Assembly: GCA_003034855.1 (NCBI GenBank)
Contig: PZKD01000100.1
Span: forward strand, 124,001-188,000
DNA: 64,000 bases
Direction of reading: 5' to 3'
From: an archaeon SCG-AAA382B04
GTDB taxonomy: Archaea > Halobacteriota > Methanonatronarchaeia > Methanonatronarchaeales > Methanonatronarchaeaceae
Shown here one piece after another: positions 6,650 to 15,326 of the stretch. Below the pieces are notes generated by a model. That model saw nothing but the letters and a program-made list of their open reading frames with translations, was not told the origin of the DNA and did not search any database. The translations under genes were made by a program, and so were the position numbers. Numbering within the stretch: position 1 is the first letter of the stretch; the number at the start of each line of letters is the position of its first letter.

Positions 6650-7357
6650 ATGAATAAGAAATTATTAGTTTTTTCCTTTTTAATAATGGCATTATTGATT
6701 TCCTCTGCAGGCTGTATAGAAAATAGTGAGAAGAATAACAATGAAGATTTTTGGTTTAAAGTTACTGATTTAAAAGTTAATCCCAAAAAAGCTCACAAAA
6801 ATCAAAACATTACAATAACAGCAAACGTAAAAAACACAGAAACAAAAACCAATGAACTTGTCCTTGACCTCATCACCAATGGTGAAACAGTTGATACATA
6901 TCCCTTGGAATTGGTGGGAAATGAAGAAAAAGGAATAAATTTCACAGTTTCAAAAGGATACGGAAATTACACAGTCAAAATAGGAGAAGAAACAACTAAC
7001 TTCAATATCGGAGGAGTGATAATAAAAAAGGTAAACTACGATCCCCCAGGGAAAGACATAGAAAACCTAAATGGAGAATGGGTAGAAATCCAAAACAAAT
7101 GGAATCATCCAGTAAACCTGGATGGATGGTACATATTTGATTACTCTCTAGAAAATGACGTTAAGTATTTTTTTAAAAATTTTACATTACAACCTAATGC
7201 AACAGTTAAAGTTCATAATGGAGAAGGAAACGACACAAAAGATCACCTCTACTGGAACTGGAATGAACCAATATGGGGTAACAGGGCAGATTTAGCCCAT
7301 CTCTACAATGAAACCGGAAAACGGGTAGACACCTATCACTGGATCACAAACAAATGA
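6650..7357 (+). CDS. Secreted lipoprotein with lamin-tail domain
   Basis: A 235-residue exported protein. A signal peptide (MNKKLLVFSFLIMALLISS) leads to a lipobox AGC, so Cys22 is probably lipidated and the protein anchored outside the membrane. Residues about 36-115 look like a CARDB/Ig-like beta domain (KAHKNQNITITANVKNTE). Residues about 120-235 form a lamin-tail domain (GEWVEIQNKWNHPVNLDGWY, and later NRADLAHLYNETGKRVDTYH), a beta-sandwich common in archaeal surface proteins. Function is unknown; adhesion or an accessory domain is plausible. It is a single gene with an intergenic gap on both sides. Confidence 0.78.
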   Translation: MNKKLLVFSFLIMALLISSAGCIENSEKNNNEDFWFKVTDLKVNPKKAHKNQNITITANVKNTETKTNELVLDLITNGETVDTYPLELVGNEEKGINFTVSKGYGNYTVKIGEETTNFNIGGVIIKKVNYDPPGKDIENLNGEWVEIQNKWNHPVNLDGWYIFDYSLENDVKYFFKNFTLQPNATVKVHNGEGNDTKDHLYWNWNEPIWGNRADLAHLYNETGKRVDTYHWITNK

Positions 7358-7446
7358 ATCAAATTAACAAATCAGAAATGTTAGTTAAGAATTTTTGTAT
7401 TTAAAAAAAATATTAAATTACCTAAATCTTTAATCGTGGTTATAAA

Positions 7447-7905
7447 ATGAAGGAAAATGATTATAAATTGTTTAGAGAAGATCTGAAGAATTTATTTATA
7501 ATATTAGGTATCTTTTATTTCATTGCTATTGTTTTATGGTTTTGCTTCGATTCCATTTTTTATCTTGTAAATTTTGTAATTATTGGAACATCTCTTGGAC
7601 TTGGAATTGGTTTATGGCCAATTTTTTCAAGAGAAAAACGAGATATCGCACGTCAAATCAGTCAAATTTTAGTAGGTGGATATTTATTCTTTGGAATTGG
7701 CTTTGGCTTAATTTTTGTTTTCTTTGGAAGAATCACTCCTGAAAATATGCAATTTGAGGGGTTCTGGTTTTGGTTATTAGCCGGTTCATATGCAGCTGCG
7801 GTACTTCACTACCTTATAGCCAAAATTTTTGGTCCTTTCCTATTTAATAGAGGATGGTGTGGATGGGCTTGCTGGACAGCTGCAGTTCTTGATCTCCTGC
7901 CCTAG
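7447..7905 (+). CDS. Membrane 4Fe-4S protein, N-terminal half (ends at in-frame TAG)
   Basis: 152 residues with four hydrophobic segments ending in FNRGWCGWACWTAAVLDLLP and a TAG at 7903-7905. The CGWACW element is the cysteine motif of NapH/NosR/CcoG-like membrane polyferredoxins. Twelve sense codons after the TAG, the same frame runs into the ATG at 7942 of the C-terminal half, and the linker (SSGKIKNLGKMKYIHF) reads like uninterrupted family sequence. The TAG is therefore either a nonsense mutation, probably from a Tyr codon, or an amber codon read through (for example as pyrrolysine). As written, the half-protein lacks all ferredoxin clusters. Confidence 0.75.
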   Translation: MKENDYKLFREDLKNLFIILGIFYFIAIVLWFCFDSIFYLVNFVIIGTSLGLGIGLWPIFSREKRDIARQISQILVGGYLFFGIGFGLIFVFFGRITPENMQFEGFWFWLLAGSYAAAVLHYLIAKIFGPFLFNRGWCGWACWTAAVLDLLP

Positions 7906-7941
7906 GATAATAGCTCTGGCAAAATTAAGAATCTGGGAAAA

Positions 7942-8445
7942 ATGAAGTATATTCACTTCATCGTGAGCATGGCTCTAGTGATAGTGCTTGTGTTTGGTTT
8001 CGATTATTCTCTTCAAATAATTCATGGAAGTGTTGACTTGGCTTCAGGAGAACAATTCTTTTCTATTTTCAATATCCCTAGCTTTTGGTGGTTTTTAATC
8101 GGCAACGTTGTTTACTATGTGAGTGGTATTTTGTTGGCCTGGTTTTTAGAAGATAATAGGGCTTTTTGTAAGTACCTATGTCCAATTGCTTGTTTTTTAA
8201 AAATAGGTTCTTCCCATTCAGTTGTTAGAATTGAGGGAGATAGCGAAAAATGCATACATTGTGGTTCCTGTGACAAAGCCTGCCCTATGGATATAGAGGT
8301 TTCAAAATATGTAAAGGAAAGAATTCGTGTAAGTTCAAGTGAATGCATCTTATGTCAAAGATGTGTCAACTCCTGTCCCGAAAAAATCCTAGAAACGACA
8401 GATAAAATCAATTGGAACCATGTTGAATATTTAAACTACAGATGA
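7942..8445 (+). CDS. Membrane 4Fe-4S protein, C-terminal half
   Basis: 167 residues, in frame with the preceding half. Two membrane segments are followed by FCKYLCPIACF (the second NapH-type cysteine motif) and two ferredoxin clusters, CIHCGSCDKACP and CILCQRCVNSCP. Together with the upstream 152 residues this makes one NapH/CcoG-like electron-transfer protein with four to six membrane helices and a cytoplasmic polyferredoxin domain. No ribosome-binding site precedes the ATG at 7942, so independent translation is doubtful. A hairpin overlaps its stop codon. Confidence 0.75.
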   Translation: MKYIHFIVSMALVIVLVFGFDYSLQIIHGSVDLASGEQFFSIFNIPSFWWFLIGNVVYYVSGILLAWFLEDNRAFCKYLCPIACFLKIGSSHSVVRIEGDSEKCIHCGSCDKACPMDIEVSKYVKERIRVSSSECILCQRCVNSCPEKILETTDKINWNHVEYLNYR

Positions 8446-8471
8446 ATCACCTCTCCTAAAGTAGGCGATTC
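8444..8471 (+). terminator. Hairpin overlapping the ferredoxin stop codon
   Basis: GAATCACCT and AGGCGATTC pair as a nine-base stem with one mismatch around a ten-base loop, starting inside the TGA. It could act as a transcript 3' end or be a further reduced transposon-end scar (minus strand GGTGATTCA resembles a right-end tip). No long T-run follows. Confidence 0.35.
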
Positions 8472-8564
8472 AAAGAAAAAGTTTTCTTGGCGAAGAACAT
8501 AAAATTTCAAAAGAATGAGGGATGATATTACCTAGAAAAATAATTAAATTAAAAGATTGATTTT

Positions 8565-9101
8565 TTAAAACTCCATCGATTTTGGAAACCTATAATGATA
8601 TATCTCTTTTTCTCTAATTTTTTTGGTAGGTGACCAATTAGGTAGTTTATATTGGTAAGAGATAACGACTGTTCCTGATGTTAGTTCTTTTTCTAGCTTG
8701 GGTTTTAATTTCTCGTTTACTCTTGGAGAAAGGTAGAGTATGACTACATCTGCTTCTTTTAAATTAAGATTAAAAAAATTTCCATATTTTACATTTATCT
8801 TGTCTCTATTTTTAGATAAGAGAGCTCTGACCTTTGATATTAAATACCTCAGGGGTTCTATTTCAATTCCAGTAACCTCTGATCCCCTTTTTGCTCCCAT
8901 TAAAAGAAATCTTCCATCACCACAACCCAAATCAAATAATTTGTCCCCTTCTTCTATCCTAGCAAGCTGAATAATTTTTTCTGCATCTCCTTTTGTGGTT
9001 GGGGCCCAGCCAATTGTCCATCTCCAAATAAAAATGTTCAACAAGATTAGGAGACATACTATTGACCCTAAAATTGCTACTGTTAGTAATAACAAATTCA
9101 T
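8565..9101 (-). CDS. Membrane-anchored SAM-dependent methyltransferase
   Basis: 178 residues. One N-terminal hydrophobic helix (residues 3-27) precedes a class I Rossmann methyltransferase. Motif I is LFDLGCGDGRFLLMG near 57-71, the acidic loop is GIEIEPLRYL, and motif IV is ADVVILYLSP. The combination of a membrane anchor with GDGR and VVxxYLSP resembles the FAM173/ATPSCKMT-like protein-lysine methyltransferases, which act on membrane-proximal lysines. The substrate here is unknown. It is a single gene on the minus strand between the ferredoxin and the aldehyde oxidoreductase. Confidence 0.8.
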   Translation of the reverse strand: MNLLLLTVAILGSIVCLLILLNIFIWRWTIGWAPTTKGDAEKIIQLARIEEGDKLFDLGCGDGRFLLMGAKRGSEVTGIEIEPLRYLISKVRALLSKNRDKINVKYGNFFNLNLKEADVVILYLSPRVNEKLKPKLEKELTSGTVVISYQYKLPNWSPTKKIREKEIYHYRFPKSMEF

Positions 9102-9329
9102 CTTTTGTTTTTCCCTTAATCTACGTTTTTATTATTTATTCACCTTTTTAAGTTAAATTAATGTAGTAATGAATTTTAAGAGGTTTTTTGGCAGGCGTCA
9201 CCAATTCTATTTTTTATTAGTGGAAAGTAGATAAGGTTTTACACTTCTTTTATGATCCGGCTCACATCGCCAAAACTAGAATAAAAAAATAAAAAAACAT
9301 TGCTCTATAACCTTTAAGTTGGGATTTAA

Positions 9330-11288
9330 ATGAATGATTTCACTGGAAAAATTCTTGAAGTTGATTTAACTGATAAAAAAATCAAAGAAAAAAATCTTGA
9401 TAAGGAGCTGTATAAGGATTTTTTAGGTGGACTTGGTTTAGGAGCTAGATACGTATATAATAATCAAGTTGAAAACGTTGATCCCCTTGACCCTAGAAAT
9501 ACTTTGGGTTTTGTTCCTGGCTTACTAAATGGGATTAATCTGCCTCTGTCTGGGAGGTTGAGTGTGGTAGGTAAATCTCCCTTAACGGGAACGTTTGGAG
9601 ATGCTAATGTTGGTGGTTTTTTTGGTTCTGAATTAAAAAAAGCTGGTTTTGATGGTGTGTTTATCAGAGGTAAGGCAGAGGAACCGGTTTATTTGAATAT
9701 TCGTGAAAATGAATCGGAAATTCATGAAGCAGATGAACTGTGGAGGGGAAGCACAAAGGAGACTATTGAAACAATAAGAAAAGAGAGAGGTAAAAATACT
9801 AGGGTGGCAAGTATTGGTCCTTCTGGAGAACAGGAATCTTTAATTTCTTCTATAATATTTGATGGGTATAGAGCAGCTGCTAGAAGTGGTTTAGGAGCTG
9901 TCATGGGTTCTAAGAATTTAAAAGCCATTTCTGTAAAGGGAAATAAAGAGGTAAATATTGCAAATGAGAATAAATTAAAAGAAATTAGGGAGGAGATGGT
10001 TGATGGTTTGAGTAAGAAACCTTCAAGGGTTACGGGAATTATTAGGAAATTAATACAACCAATTCTTCCTTGGCTTTTACGAAGAGGAGTGACTGGTTAT
10101 TTTGATGAAGGAACTCTATTGGATATGTTTAAGGAATATGGAACTTCGATGACAACATCTATCTCAACTGAAATGGGAGATGCCCCTTGTAAAAATTGGA
10201 AAGGGGTGGGGTCTCGAGATTTTCCCTATAAAGAAGCATCTAAGATTAGTGATGAAAATGTCACTAAGTACCAAGATAGAGATTATGCGTGTGCAACATG
10301 TGTGGTAGGATGTGGGGGTATAGTTAGTGTAGGAGAGCCTCCCTTTGAAGTAGAAGAGGTTAAAAAGCCAGAATACGAGACTTTAGCTGCATTTGGCTCT
10401 ATGACTCTAAATAATGATGTTGAGTCGATTATAAAATGCAACGAGATCTGTGATCTATATGGTCTTGATACAATATCAACTGGTTCGGTCGTTGCCTTTG
10501 CCATAGAATGCTTTGAAAAAGGAATACTTTCAAAAGAAGATGCAGGAGGAATTGAACTTAACTGGGGAAATAAAGAGGCAATTGTAGAACTGACAAAGAT
10601 GATTGCAAAAAGAAAAGGTCTTGGAGATTTATTGGCAGATGGGGTTAAAGAAGCAACAAAAGAGATTGATGACGGAGCAAATGAATGTGCCATGCATATT
10701 CGGGGACAGGAAATCCCTATGCACGATCCTAGGCTTAATCCAAGTTTCGGAAATGCTTATGTAACAGATCCGACACCTGCAAGACATACAAAAGGTGGGG
10801 CGGGATTCAATGAGATGGGTGCTACCCCCAACCCATTTAAAGAAATAGAACTTCTCGAAATAAATCGAAATGAATATGAGGGTAAGGGAAATGCGCATGC
10901 AATTTCTGTAAAAATCCAACTACTATTAGATTCATTAGGAATTTGTCTGTTTTTAGGTTATTTCGGAAAATTTCCATTATTAGAAGCAATAAATGCAGTA
11001 ACTGGATGGAAAAGGTCTAAAGAATCTCTTTTAGAGACAGGAGAAAGAATCCAGGCTATAAGACAATCATTTAACATAAGAGAAGGAATTCATTCCTATG
11101 ATTTTTCCCTTCCAAAAAGAGTGAAAGGAAATCCTCCTCTAGATGCTGGACTAACTGAAGGTATAACTATTGACCTTGATACAATGAGAAAAGATTTCTA
11201 CCAATCAATGAGTTGGAAAGAAGACGGAACACCATCTGAAGATAAATTAATAGAGCTTGGACTTAGAGACGTAGCTGAAGAACTATAG
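9330..11288 (+). CDS. aor: Tungsten-containing aldehyde:ferredoxin oxidoreductase
   Basis: 652 residues, full length for the AOR family. N-terminal FTGKILEVDLTDKKIKEK and LGGLGLGARY are family hallmarks. The first pterin-binding region includes NTLGFVPGLLNG and SGRLSVVGKSPLTG. The 4Fe-4S cluster ligands are CATCVVGC (Cys about 321, 324, 328) and the distant Cys about 539 in DSLGICLFLG. The enzyme oxidises aldehydes to acids with ferredoxin as acceptor, using a W-bis-pyranopterin, in the cytoplasm. It ends with TAG directly against a right-end-like hairpin module. Standing alone, its aldehyde substrate cannot be inferred. Confidence 0.95.
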   Translation: MNDFTGKILEVDLTDKKIKEKNLDKELYKDFLGGLGLGARYVYNNQVENVDPLDPRNTLGFVPGLLNGINLPLSGRLSVVGKSPLTGTFGDANVGGFFGSELKKAGFDGVFIRGKAEEPVYLNIRENESEIHEADELWRGSTKETIETIRKERGKNTRVASIGPSGEQESLISSIIFDGYRAAARSGLGAVMGSKNLKAISVKGNKEVNIANENKLKEIREEMVDGLSKKPSRVTGIIRKLIQPILPWLLRRGVTGYFDEGTLLDMFKEYGTSMTTSISTEMGDAPCKNWKGVGSRDFPYKEASKISDENVTKYQDRDYACATCVVGCGGIVSVGEPPFEVEEVKKPEYETLAAFGSMTLNNDVESIIKCNEICDLYGLDTISTGSVVAFAIECFEKGILSKEDAGGIELNWGNKEAIVELTKMIAKRKGLGDLLADGVKEATKEIDDGANECAMHIRGQEIPMHDPRLNPSFGNAYVTDPTPARHTKGGAGFNEMGATPNPFKEIELLEINRNEYEGKGNAHAISVKIQLLLDSLGICLFLGYFGKFPLLEAINAVTGWKRSKESLLETGERIQAIRQSFNIREGIHSYDFSLPKRVKGNPPLDAGLTEGITIDLDTMRKDFYQSMSWKEDGTPSEDKLIELGLRDVAEEL

Positions 11289-11341
11289 TGGCCCCCCTAC
11301 CTAATCTCACATTCGTTCGGTAAGGAGAAGGGACTTCTCAG
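11288..11341 (-). mobile_element. IS200/IS605 right-end-like hairpin module
   Basis: Minus-strand reading: GAGAAGTCCCTTCTCCTTACC, hairpin CGAACGAATG, then GATTAGGTAGGGGGGCCAC. It occupies the space between the convergent aldehyde oxidoreductase (its stop abuts the module tip) and ccmF genes. About 165 further bases toward ccmF are non-coding and may be additional decayed element sequence. On the minus strand it lies downstream of ccmF. Confidence 0.55.
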
Positions 11342-11506
11342 CGACTAAGTTAAAACCAGATTGGGTTTATTCTTGGTATAAGAAATCGCTAGACAATATA
11401 ACGGGAAAGTTAAACTAGAGGAATCAGAACTCGGTGGGGCAAAATTCACCGTCTCCCTCAACAAAACATAACCTTGTTATTCGTTTAGATTCCGATTCAG
11501 AATGAC

Positions 11507-12595
11507 CTAATTTTCTTTTTTATATCTTATCCAAAGAAGTACTCCACCAACGACTAAGGGGGCACCCATCAAGGTCCAGTATAAGAGGTTTTTGATTAGA
11601 GAAATTCCTCCGCCATATGCATGGACACTTCCACTTATTTGTAGGCCTCCTCTTGTGATTAGAGTTGCGAATATTACTAAGGAAAATGTTATGAAGGTAA
11701 ATGCATGGGCTAGATATTTGTATTCTTTTGTTTTTTCGTATCTAGCTTGTAGGTGGAGAAAAGCAGTTCCTGTTAACCATGGAAGAAGTGATGCGTTTTC
11801 TACTGGGTCCCAGGCCCAATAACCTCCCCATCCTAATGTGACATACGCCCACAATGCACCTATTCCTATTCCTATAGTTAGAAAGAGCCATCCAATTCTA
11901 CTCCATATTTTTGATAGTTTAAACCAGTCTTTTCTTCCCGTTATAGCATAAACAAATGATGCAGACATTGGTATGGTGAATGTTGCATAGCCGATGAATA
12001 ATACCGGAGGATGAACTAGCATCCAGGGACTTAGAAGCATTGAGTTCATTCCTGCTGCTCTAACCCAAACTGTTTTTAATAAATTTATTGATAGATCATT
12101 TGGAATATTTGGTTGAGCTGCTGCTCTAGCTAATAATTCCGCAGAAGTTGAGGTAAATGGTTTACTACCTATAAGGATGAGGGTGAATAATAATATTATT
12201 AAAAGAGTTATTGGTCTTCCTATGTTCAAGAGTTCTTGAGTTTTTGTGTCTTTTTTGGAAAACCAATATTCTGTTATTCCTAATGAGGCTATTACTATAA
12301 ATATCCATAAAAAGACTGAGCCAATTCTACCTGCCCAAACTGAGGAAAGTTTATAAAACCAAGGGAAAGTAGGGAGTGAATGATAATAAGAGTAAAAAAT
12401 ATCTGGGTTTGCAGTTAAGCAATGATACATAAATGTTCCAAATGAGAATGTGAATATTAGGGTTGTTAGATATGTGGAGATTTTTGCATATTTCTTGTAT
12501 TCTCCCATAGAGGTTCGAACATATTTTATTGAGAAATATATTCCACTTAGAATTGGAAGGATTGTTAACCATAAAAAAACTGAACCTATCCCCAT
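11507..12595 (-). CDS. ccmF: Cytochrome c heme lyase CcmF, N-terminal/WWD part
   Basis: 362 residues, about nine hydrophobic segments. The heme-handling WWD domain is explicit: WGGYWAWDPVENASLLPWL near residues 256-274. The flanking histidine segments are MYHCL, LVHPPVLFIGY and HLQARYEKT, and the periplasmic CcmF feature is GSKPF. It attaches heme covalently to CxxCH apocytochromes outside the membrane. Bacterial CcmF is about 650 residues; here the C-terminal part is encoded by a separate, divergent gene at 12754. The presence of both implies the organism makes c-type cytochromes. It ends with TAG. Confidence 0.88.
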   Translation of the reverse strand: MGIGSVFLWLTILPILSGIYFSIKYVRTSMGEYKKYAKISTYLTTLIFTFSFGTFMYHCLTANPDIFYSYYHSLPTFPWFYKLSSVWAGRIGSVFLWIFIVIASLGITEYWFSKKDTKTQELLNIGRPITLLIILLFTLILIGSKPFTSTSAELLARAAAQPNIPNDLSINLLKTVWVRAAGMNSMLLSPWMLVHPPVLFIGYATFTIPMSASFVYAITGRKDWFKLSKIWSRIGWLFLTIGIGIGALWAYVTLGWGGYWAWDPVENASLLPWLTGTAFLHLQARYEKTKEYKYLAHAFTFITFSLVIFATLITRGGLQISGSVHAYGGGISLIKNLLYWTLMGAPLVVGGVLLWIRYKKEN

Positions 12596-12753
12596 TTTTG
12601 ATTCCTCTTATTTTAGTAAATTTAATACTTCTATCGTTTTTATTATCTATAACTCAACAATGTTTAGTTAGTTTTTTAGGATTAAAACTTTGATAAATAT
12701 TAAAAGAAGATATATTTAAATTTAATGTATCATTATCAAATACGGTAGATAAA

Positions 12754-13680
12754 ATGAGGAAAATAATCAAAGAAGTAAATTTAAGCAATTTATTAACTAT
12801 AACTTCTCTCTTATTAGGTATAATGGCGTTTATTATAGTAGTAGGAATATTCTCAGGTGCAAACAAACCATATTACAATTTCAGAGTAGGATTCATAATG
12901 TATTTCCTAATGCTTACAATGACTACCTGTCTTCTTCTCTCCCGTTTCGGAAGAAAAGATGGAGCTTATACTGCAATTGGAGCTTTCATAATAAGTCTGA
13001 TTTTTGTATTTACCTCAATGTTCAACAACTTCTTTTTAGATGCAACAATCCCCTTGGTGATTGTATCTGCTTTTGCCTCATTATCTGAGATATATAGAAA
13101 TATACAACATGGAGAATTATTAGATAAAATAAAAAATGTCTCTCCTCATATAATTCATTTAGCAGTAGTTATCTTAATAACTGGAGTTTTATTAACTTCC
13201 ATATTTGCAACTACTACAACTCTAACCTTCACACAAGATGGTCAAAGAACATTCGAGGGATATACATTAAAATATGATGGATTTGATGTCGAAAACCTAG
13301 GTTTTGCTGAACACTATAATTATGAATTCAGTATATACAAAGATGGGTCATTACAAGGAACAGCAACGATAAAGGGGGTTAATAAAACCCAAATAAGTTG
13401 GCGACCAGGAATTTACAATTCAGTAACAGAAGACATTTATTTAAGCTTAAGAGGCACAGGTGCTCAAGGAATCTCAATTAATGCTAAAATGGTTCCCTAT
13501 CCAATACTCCTCTGGATGGGAGTTGTTTTATTAGCTACTGGTATAACAATGAGGTTGGGAGTATCATGGTTAAAAAAGCGAGAAAAACCAAAAAAGCCAC
13601 ATAAAGAAAAGACTAAGAAATCATACGATGAAAAAATCGAAGAAGAATTAGAAAAAATTAGGGAGGAAAAAGAGAGTTGA
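12754..13680 (+). CDS. CcmF C-terminal-like membrane protein (split heme lyase partner)
   Basis: 308 residues with four membrane helices in the first 120 residues, one near 133-152 (HIIHLAVVILITGVLLTSIF) and one near 245-265. Between them lies an extracytoplasmic beta domain (FTQDGQRTFEGYTLKYDGFD, and later ISWRPGIYNSVTEDIYLSL). This is the layout of the CcmF C-terminal domain, including the HxGH-like heme-axial His (SPHIIHLA). A charged cytoplasmic tail follows. Its 3' end overlaps the next gene by four bases, linking heme attachment to the two secreted proteins downstream. Confidence 0.8.
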   Translation: MRKIIKEVNLSNLLTITSLLLGIMAFIIVVGIFSGANKPYYNFRVGFIMYFLMLTMTTCLLLSRFGRKDGAYTAIGAFIISLIFVFTSMFNNFFLDATIPLVIVSAFASLSEIYRNIQHGELLDKIKNVSPHIIHLAVVILITGVLLTSIFATTTTLTFTQDGQRTFEGYTLKYDGFDVENLGFAEHYNYEFSIYKDGSLQGTATIKGVNKTQISWRPGIYNSVTEDIYLSLRGTGAQGISINAKMVPYPILLWMGVVLLATGITMRLGVSWLKKREKPKKPHKEKTKKSYDEKIEEELEKIREEKES

Positions 13681-15326
13681 AAAAATCAATAATAGTTCTC
13701 TTTTTAGCATTTTTACTTGTATTAGCAGCGTATCCTGCATCAGCTCAGGACCATGAAGCTTTGTCTGGTAAAGTAGTTGATCAAATTGATAGACCAATTG
13801 AGAAACAGACTATTTCCATCAAAAAGTTGAGTCAAGATCAATTCAATGAAATCAAAAAAACACAGACAAATAGATTTGGTGAATTCAATATTGAAAATCT
13901 AGAAAAAAATAAAACTTACTTACTTGAATTAAAATATCAAGGAATTACTTATTCTAAAATGGTGAATTATCCTAGAGAAACAAATCTTACTTTTAGGATA
14001 CAAGAAGTAAGTGAAAATGGGATAATAAAGGGAAAAATAGATGGGATAACTGATAAAAAAGAAGTGTATTTGTTTAAAGACCAAAAAGAGATAAAGAAAA
14101 TAGAAACGGACAAAAATTATTATAGATTTAGTGATTTAGAAAAAGGCCAAGAATACACTATAAAATTATTAAAAAACAACATTACATATGAAAAAGAAAC
14201 AAAAACAGATAAAGATCCATCTAACTCTCAAATAGTCGATTTTGAGTTCACTAAAAACCTATCAATCAATATTGAGTTAATAGGAAACGAAGAAATCCAT
14301 CCTTATTCAATTAAGTTGTCTCATGAAGGTCAAGTAGTGTCAAGTGAAGAAAAAGAAACAAAAGAAGTTCATTACACTCGCCTATTAGGCAACAAAACCT
14401 ATAAATTCATTATTAATTACTCTGATTCCTCATATATACGCGAGTTACAAACTGATGAAAAAAGCACACTTAAAAATGTGAGGATATTTACCAGTGGTGA
14501 GTACTTCTTAAATAATTCTAATATTGATGTTAAAATTGGAGAGTCTCCTACACCTACAATAAAAATTGCTGAAAAAATCAAAATCGATAAAACCAGTTTC
14601 TTACTAAATAACAAAATAAGAACAAATTATGATAACGGTTCTATAGTAGATGGTGAATTAAGTTACTCTCTTCCCAATGGAGAGATAGAGAATCTTACTT
14701 TAAAATCGGCTAACCAAGGAGATATCAATTATTCAATAAGCAATTCTAAACTCTTAATAGAATTCAATGATTTAACCGTTCACGAAACAGAGAATCCTAC
14801 TTTTGATGTTAATTATGAAGTTGAAAAGACTTATTCAGGTTTTTTATCAGAAAAAATAACATTAAATAGAGAATTTGATCAAAAAATAACCAGAATCAAC
14901 CTAACATTCCACATAAAAGACAAAGATAAACACGACATAACCAAAAAAGTGCAAACAGATTTCAATGTTTCAGAAAAAGAAGATAATTATCTATTGAATT
15001 TTGAAGATTCTTATTCCCTAAACCTAGAGTTTGAGTGGGGTACAATTAGTAATTTACAACTCCTATCATACAGTGCAATAATACTTGGCTTGGCAATAGC
15101 TATAGTTTATTCAATATTCATTGGAGTAATCGCGTCAAGAAGTTCACAAAAAGTAGTTCAAGAAAAAGAAAAAAGCGATGAAAACAATTTAAAGGGCCGA
15201 GCTGCAGAATCTGCTATCAAAAAATTAGAAGAGAAATATCAAAATGGCGAAATTTCTAAGGAGATATACGAAAGAAAAAAACAAATCTATGAAAAAATGA
15301 TGGAGGAAAAAGATGAAAAAAACTAG
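13677..15326 (+). CDS. Secreted, C-terminally anchored beta-domain protein with SHOCT-like tail
   Basis: 549 residues. A signal peptide (LFLAFLLVLAAYPASAQ) precedes a carboxypeptidase-regulatory-like domain (ALSGKVVDQIDRPIEKQTIS) and several further beta repeats, rich in NIT/NLT-type sequons. A membrane helix (about 462-485) follows, then a cytoplasmic tail ending in a SHOCT-like helix pair (IKKLEEKYQNGEISKEIYER). The start is TTG at 13677 with GGAGG upstream, overlapping the CcmF-C gene. Co-transcription suggests a role in cytochrome c maturation or display, but no redox motif is present. It ends with TAG inside the start of the next gene. Confidence 0.7.
   Translation: MKKSIIVLFLAFLLVLAAYPASAQDHEALSGKVVDQIDRPIEKQTISIKKLSQDQFNEIKKTQTNRFGEFNIENLEKNKTYLLELKYQGITYSKMVNYPRETNLTFRIQEVSENGIIKGKIDGITDKKEVYLFKDQKEIKKIETDKNYYRFSDLEKGQEYTIKLLKNNITYEKETKTDKDPSNSQIVDFEFTKNLSINIELIGNEEIHPYSIKLSHEGQVVSSEEKETKEVHYTRLLGNKTYKFIINYSDSSYIRELQTDEKSTLKNVRIFTSGEYFLNNSNIDVKIGESPTPTIKIAEKIKIDKTSFLLNNKIRTNYDNGSIVDGELSYSLPNGEIENLTLKSANQGDINYSISNSKLLIEFNDLTVHETENPTFDVNYEVEKTYSGFLSEKITLNREFDQKITRINLTFHIKDKDKHDITKKVQTDFNVSEKEDNYLLNFEDSYSLNLEFEWGTISNLQLLSYSAIILGLAIAIVYSIFIGVIASRSSQKVVQEKEKSDENNLKGRAAESAIKKLEEKYQNGEISKEIYERKKQIYEKMMEEKDEKN

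Noticed and set aside
6650-7357. Lamin-tail lipoprotein as part of the tRNA-bounded island
   Set aside because: It lies outside the distal tRNA copy and has normal local composition.
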